Part shown: positions 58,520 through 64,000 of the stretch, piece by piece
How the letters are laid out: each line of letters starts with the position of its first letter
Position numbering within the stretch: the first letter of the stretch is position 1
Assembly (NCBI GenBank): GCA_039654915.1
Contig: CM077600.1
Coordinates: 37,122,492 to 37,186,491 of the forward strand
DNA from: Aquilaria yunnanensis
Lineage: Eukaryota > Streptophyta > Magnoliopsida > Malvales > Thymelaeaceae
DNA length: 64,000 nucleotides
Direction of reading: 5' to 3'
Notes under the pieces: model-generated
What the model saw: only the letters and a program-made list of their open reading frames with translations
The model's database searches: none
What the model was told of the DNA's origin: nothing
Program-made: the position numbers and the translations under genes

Positions 58520-60339
58520 TGCATGTTTATACTACAGGAAACCCAACACAATAAGAAAATAGAGTATACAAGAAAAAAATGGATTTAAAGTCTTGCATCA
58601 GTGACAAACTTATGAAGTTCATGCAATGTGGGCAAACCAAAGAACTTGGGTTTGATGGCTGATAGAACTGAATGAGGTTTTTTTTAACTCACACATTGTA
58701 GCGGATATTTTTTGGAATAAATTTTAGCATTTAAATAAACATTAGTAATAAATAACTAAAAAATTCTCACCCATAAATTTATGTTAATCAATTAAAATTT
58801 TATTTTATTTTAATTTTAAGTTTGGCTTTCTTTGTATTATATGTTTATCACTAAAATGATTAGCTATAATTGAAACATAACATTGTGAAATAAAACATTA
58901 TATGTGCTTTGAGACTGTGTATATTTTTTTTATTGAAAAATAATTCATTAAAAATTTCATCTCTTATCTACTCAAATTTTTGACTTGTAATATCAATGAT
59001 AAATTTACTTAGAAAAATTCACTTTCAATTTTAGAAATTATAAAGTGGATTACTTATTAAATAATAGACATTTTGAAGTAAATAACTCATACTACAAAAT
59101 TCAATTATCAATAATAAAAAGATATAAATGAAACACAAAATTATATTTGGTTTATGTTAATCAATTTATGGTTTAATCATTAAATTAATAAAGCAAAAAA
59201 GAAGCCATTACCTATGAAAAAAAGTAAAAGAAAGACAGAAAGAACTTCTCACATAGTGATGTTTAAGCATTAGAATAATAGTCAAAGTAAAGTTTTGATA
59301 TCAATGGAGTAAATGGAAATATTATTAGTAAGGATTTATTTGCTTTAGAAGATAAAACATAAAAATAACAAAAGAAAAATTTGGAGATCAATAGAGTAAA
59401 TAGAAATATTTTAGTTAAGTATATTATTAAATTTGGATACCAAAACATCACACGGATCAAGTTTGGGGACTAAAATGGGAAAGAGTAGAAATTTAAAGTC
59501 TGAAAACGCATTTTAATTGGAAAAAATGTTAAACAGAGTAAAACTTAGAAATATCAACCTAGGATCTAAAAAGGGTAATTGAATTGTGCTTAGGATAAAT
59601 CTTCAAAAATAGTCAATGACATTATTCATGAACTATATGATTCGCACTGTTTTACAATGACTCTATGGTGGTAATTTCATTGAGCTTCCCCAAAACATCG
59701 TGCTACTCTCTCTCTCTTCGATCTTCAAGTTTTACAATGATTCTATGTGTAGAAAAAGGCTATGAAGAATTTGATCCCATTACTAAGGAAAAGGCCTATA
59801 AGATTGTAACCAAGGTATGCAATATAAACTCCATTACTATGCCTTTATCTTTGATTGCAAGCTAATTTTATCACAAAAGGGTATACCAGCCAATCATGTT
59901 TATATTTAAAGTAAACACATAATTTACATGTAATTTATTCTCAAAGATATTTTACATGGACCATGATGTGGTGATGGGTTGTGATGTCCGTCATCTATCA
60001 TTAGTCACTGCCCATTAGGAAACTCTACGACCCAAGTGAGTTTGAGGTCCCAATAGTTTATTAACGAACCATGGTGAATAACTGATATCACGCTCCATCA
60101 CCTTGCCATTTTCCACTTACTCTGAAATGTATGGAATTTTGATGTAAAAGAAGATGCTCTGTGGTAAAAAAAAATGCACTCTCAAATATCATTTTTTTCA
60201 GTGGAACAATGTGCATTAAAAAGAAAGAAAGAGCCCGAGTGGAGCTTACTACACAAATTGTTTGCCCTTATCAAAGGGGTAGAGCAAGGTTCTTGAAAGA
60301 TCATCTATGGTGGATCTACTAAAGTTAGTAACATTGTTA
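58520..60339. other. AT-rich non-coding region
   Basis: No gene is recognised. The small frame at 59665-59865 includes CVEKGYEEFDPITKEKAYKI, which looks protein-like, but too little remains to name a family; it is followed by a possible GT donor (AAGGTATGC). Confidence 0.35.
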
Positions 60340-61718
60340 CATTACAAAAATTTTGGCAATTACCAACGCGCATTTTCAATAGTTGTGCATTGGTAATTTT
60401 AAATTTTCAACGCGCAGTCGTTGGTAAATCACGTGTTGGAAATTCAGTTACCAACACACAAAATTTAAGCAATTGGCAATTTCCAACGTGAACATGTTGG
60501 CTGGTAATTACCAACGGCCAAGCACCTGACTTGTTTTCCAACAGACGAACAAATTAACAACGTGTACGCGTGTTGTTAAATTTACCAACGGCTGAAGTCA
60601 TTGGTAATCATGTTCAAATTCTTAAAAAAAAAAGTAAAGCAATTTCCAATGAGAAGCCGTTAGAAACTGCCATATAAAAAAAAAATTAAAACACTTAATA
60701 TTTAAATTATATGCTATATTCACTAAAAAACTATATTTAGTAAAATTATATAACTAAAGATTTTATTATTACATAAAAATTTTAAAAAATACAATTAGAA
60801 TTAAAAATTATATAATTTAAAAAAATAACTAAAAATTCAAAAAATTAGAAAAAAATACCTGAAATTCATAAAAACTTACCAAAAGTAAAAAAATTAAAAT
60901 TAACAAAAAAAATTCAAAAATTTATCAGCCATTAAAATTTAAAATTAACAAAAAAATAATAAATTCAAATATTGAAAAAAATAAAAATACCACAAAAATT
61001 AACTTAAAATTTACAAAATTAATGGAAGTAAAATTTGTTTCCATGAAATTAATAAGAAATTAAAAAGTCACAAAATTTTCAAAAGTTACAATAAATTTAA
61101 AAATCAAACACAAAATTAACTAAAAATTCAAAAAATGAAAACGAAATCAACAATAAAACACCCAGATCTACGAAATCAACAGAAAATCAAAATCAAAATC
61201 AATAAAGAGGCAAGGCGTTTGGGCGGTGAGTCGATGGGAGGCTAGGATATGTCTGGTGATCCGGCATCGGGCGAGGCACCGAGGCAAGGAGGCTGGATTG
61301 ATGGCGCACAGAGGTTGATCGGTGGAAAGAGGAGAAGGAGAAGAAGGATAGACAGAAAAAAAAAAGAATGAGAAGAAAGAGAAAATAAGATAAAGGAGAA
61401 GCGGAGAAGGAGAAGGAGAGGGAGGAGAATTGAAGGGCAGAGGATGTCAAAGGGAGGCAGAGGGCTGAGGGAGATGGAGGGAAGAGGCGGCTGGGCGAGG
61501 AAGATGAATGGAAGAGGCGGCATAAAGGTAGATGGGGGAGATAGGTAAGGGCTTTATATTGGGTAGGTTATGGTTTGTTGGGCTTCTTGGGCTTTTAATG
61601 TATGTATGTATCATGCATGTAACATTAATATAGTGCATCTTTTATATTATAATATGTACTGTAAAATACAATGTATCATAAAATAATAGATTATATATTA
61701 TCATGTATCATATAATAT

Positions 61719-61910
61719 AATGTATCATATGTGTGTGTGTGTGTGCGTGCGCGCGCGCATATGTGTGTGTAATACATTATTTAATGTATGTATTTATGAT
61801 ATAGTTAATGTATATATATGATATATTTTAAGTACATATTCTTATATATGATACATTATATCATCATCATCATCATCATCATCATTATTATTATTATTAT
61901 TATTATTATT
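61719..61910. repeat. Microsatellite cluster (TG/CG)n, (ATC)n, (ATT)n
   Basis: TGTGTGTGTGTGTGCG..CGCGCG lies at 61731-61758, and (CAT)n grading into (TAT)n at 61860-61910. A related (ATT)n run at 62600-62640 sits in a similar context, so about 150 bp is duplicated on either side of the Stowaway element. Confidence 0.8.
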
Positions 61911-62016
61911 TATGTGTATGATAATGCATATTTTAAATTATAATTATTATTTGTAAATTTTTTTAAAAAAATATTAATTTACTTTCTAAAATTTTAAAAC
62001 TGTACTTTGTAAAATA

Positions 62017-62373
62017 CTCCATCTGTCCCATTTTAGTTGAAACATTTCTCTGGGCACGGAGATAAAGGTGTATGTAATTTGTATTATTTTTTTCCAATTT
62101 TACCCATGAAACTAAGATTAATTTTTTTTGATTTTGTGTAGTGAAAGTTTAAATAATGATTAAAAAAGAAAAGATTCTTTTTTAAGGTTTTGTGCAGAGA
62201 GAGATTGGGTGAAGATTAAAAAAAGATTCTTTATTGAGTTTTGTGTAGTGAAAGTTTAAATGGGGGTAAGAGAGCAAATTGATTGTTTAAGATTTTCTAA
62301 AAGAGGAAACGTTTCAACCTTTTTGGGACATCCAAAAAAAGAATATGTTTCAACTAAAATGAGACGGAGGGAG
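62017..62373. mobile_element. Stowaway-like MITE (357 bp) nested in the CACTA element
   Basis: Left end CTCCATCTGTCCCATTTTAG; right end, complemented, CTCCCTCCGTCTCATTTTAG. TA flanks both sides (62015-62016 and 62374-62375). CTCCCTCCGTCCC is the Tc1/mariner-derived Stowaway signature of plants. No ORF. Confidence 0.88.
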
Positions 62374-62602
62374 TATATAATTTCATATATGATTATTATA
62401 TGACATATTTTAAATATATATTATTATATTTTTAATAATAACAATAATAGTAAGTATTATATTTAAAACTATACATATTATTATTCTAATAAAAAATATA
62501 AATATGATACATATGATACATTATTTAATGTATGTATGATATATATTTAATGTATATATATGATATAAGTAAAGTATATATTCTTATATATGATACCTTA
62601 TA

Positions 62603-62642
<40 letters not shown>

Positions 62643-62906
62643 AGTGTATGATAATATTTATTTTAAATAATAATAATAATTATTAAAAAATATAATAATA
62701 TAGATTTAAATTACCAACGCGCTTACGTGTTGGTAATTTATCTATTGGAAAATGATTAATTTACCAACGCACTAAATTTCAATTTTTTTATCGACGGTTT
62801 AATGCGTTAAAAATTACCAATACACAGACCGTTCGTAATTTACCTGTTGAAAAAGCTAGTTTTTTTAGTAGTGTTACCGTCCACAAGCAAAAACCTAATC
62901 GACTAA

Positions 62907-63101
62907 TTACACAAAAGCAGAGCCAGAGCAGTCAAAACTTACAATGTCCTGAAGCAAGATATATACAACAAACATCAAAATACAAAAAAAAAGTTCTTTC
63001 GTCAAATGAGTGAACTTTGCCGGCGACTGAGCAACCTTGTTTGTCTCCCCGGGGCTATTCTGCGGACGAAACACTCTCATCCTCTCCATGAGCCACCTGC
63101 A
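62907..63101 (-). other. Possible 3'-terminal exon of a minus-strand gene
   Basis: On the minus strand TTTAATGCAG is followed by a short frame reading VAHGEDESVSSAE and a stop at about 63050, which could be a last exon with 3' UTR to the left. No upstream exon is recognisable in the AT-rich sequence to the right. An overlapping 60-codon ORF in another frame is the alternative. Confidence 0.2.
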
Positions 63102-63116
63102 TTAAAGAAGAAGACT

Positions 63117-63200
63117 GTCTATTGGTATACATTCTTTCTTTCTTTTTCTTTTTTTTTTTTTTGGGGGGGGGGGGGGGGGGAATCTATTGGTATACATTCA
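63117..63200. repeat. T-run/G-run homopolymer flanked by 17-bp direct repeats
   Basis: TCTATTGGTATACATTC occurs at about 63117-63133 and 63182-63198. Between them lie a CT-rich run, a T run and about 18 G's ending at 63180. Either a small insertion with a target duplication or a sequencing/assembly artefact. Confidence 0.6.
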
Positions 63201-64000
63201 AATCGTATAAAATACTTTACTGGATAAATTTCACGATTTGCCATTAAATAATACCTTATTTTACAAATTTACCTTTGAATTATCAAATATTACAAAAGTA
63301 CGATTAACATAATATTTTGTAGCAAAAATGCCCTCTTTCTATTATCTCTGTCAGTGTTAATGAAAATTTGAGAGAAAAATGCAAAATTACGCACAGAACA
63401 TGAGCAAAATAGACACAAAGACTCATTGAACATAAATTTGAAACACATAACTACTTAAATAGCCTAAAAATATTAAAATATAATAAAAAAATAAAAAACA
63501 CTATAAATTTAAATTTTCCATTGAAAATTAAAATATCCAATCCTATCAAATAATTGTGGAGAATATTTTAGATTCCAAAAAAAATACAATTTGACATACT
63601 TACATATTTTTTCAACTTAAATCTTAAAAGCCAAAAAACTCAAAAAGTTGAATGAAAAGTAACCAATTAGACGTGACATCTCAAATTAAATCTTCCAATC
63701 CCTTGAAGATGCCAAAGAAAGGGAATTTGATATACTCACCTATTTTATTCAACTTAAACTATAAAATAGTAAAAGAAACTGAAAATTAGAATGAAAAATA
63801 AAAAAAATCACCAATTTGACAAGCTCATCCAAAATTAAAGCTTACAATCCATTTAAATAAATATAGAGACTATTCTAGACGTAAAATAAATAAAATTTTA
63901 TACAGTTTTCTATTTTTTTACTTAAAACATAAAATAAAAGAAAATAACAAAATTAGAATGGAAAAAATAATAAAATTACCAATTCAACATGACCCATCCC
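63201..64000. repeat. AT-rich region with roughly 150-165-bp imperfect tandem repeats
   Basis: ACCAATT(A/T)GAC..G...CATC.AAATTAAA.CTT.CAATCC recurs near 63661 and 63811, with a partial third copy at 63978 where the window ends. No gene recognised. Confidence 0.4.

Larger units (their letters stand above)
60340..62873. mobile_element. Non-autonomous CACTA (EnSpm) element, 2,534 bp
   Basis: The right end on the opposite strand reads CACTACTAAAAAAACTAGC. The left end is CATTACAAAAATTTTGGC, with one change in CACTA. TTA flanks both ends (60337-60339 and 62874-62876), the 3-bp CACTA duplication. Subterminal repeats of ACCAACGCG, TTACCAAC and CGTTGGTAA in both orientations fill 60355-60650 and 62710-62850, as CACTA transposases require. 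There is no transposase. The interior is AT-rich with a GA-rich patch (61200-61540), microsatellites and a nested Stowaway MITE. Confidence 0.85.

Noticed and set aside
61199..61523. Ser/Phe/Leu-rich minus-strand ORFs
   Set aside because: Encoded by a GA-rich tract inside the CACTA element and overlapping in two frames without domains.

Overview
This window reads as nuclear DNA of a flowering plant, probably a dicot. The evidence is plant gene families (FAB1 lipid kinase, LOG cytokinin enzyme, MYB/SANT-like and zf-GRF proteins), GT-AG introns, plant-type transposons (Ty3/gypsy with a tRNA-Arg primer site, MULE, hAT, CACTA, Stowaway, Helitron) and degenerate CCCTAAA repeats. I cannot name the species. 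The region is gene-poor and transposon-rich, and almost every recognisable host gene is broken.

Layout. 0-7 kb: the 3' half of a FAB1-type phosphatidylinositol-3-phosphate 5-kinase gene with frameshifts and stops (+). It is followed by a convergent frame-broken gene of unknown family (-) and a frame-broken RING-finger gene (+). 7.5-18.2 kb: one uninterrupted array of a 77-bp satellite. Each monomer carries a 9-bp-arm palindrome, and a 1,811-bp higher-order unit is duplicated inside the array. 18.7-21 kb: an intronless LOG copy with one frameshift, then two tandem copies of an unrecognised 182-residue Cys-cluster protein, one intact and one with two stops.

22.5-29.9 kb: a decayed Ty3/gypsy element on the minus strand, with LTR, tRNA-Arg primer site, gag and an internally deleted RT/RNase H. 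30-36.3 kb: a MYB/SANT-like pseudogene, a 1.2-kb Pack-MULE-like element, and an intact small gene for an Ala-rich TFIIS-type zinc-ribbon protein. The 5' end of that gene and its upstream region are tandemly duplicated. 36.4-44.5 kb: a nest of transposons. A MULE carrying a defective MuDR-type transposase and a zf-GRF gene sits inside an outer MULE that has a 10-bp target duplication, and the outer right arm is split by a hAT-like MITE. 44.5-45.7 kb: a third MULE-like inverted-repeat element.

47.5-51.3 kb: a 3,858-bp solo LTR with a perfect 5-bp target duplication, from the same LTR family as the 22.5-29.9 kb element but in the opposite orientation. 51.3-54.2 kb: several tandem repeats (76 bp, 64 bp) and about 1 kb of degenerate telomere-like repeats. 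56.2-58.5 kb: a hAT element with a perfect 8-bp target duplication, inside sequence ending in a Helitron-type 3' terminus. 60.3-62.9 kb: a non-autonomous CACTA element with a Stowaway MITE inside it. The last kilobase is AT-rich, with one long T/G homopolymer tract.

The most plausible intact protein-coding genes are the zinc-ribbon gene (34647-35057, minus) and the unknown Cys-cluster gene (19672-20220, minus). The single-base frameshifts in several host genes could be real decay or uncorrected assembly indels. The sequence alone cannot decide this, although in-frame substitution stops in FAB1 and in the second Cys-cluster copy favour real decay there.
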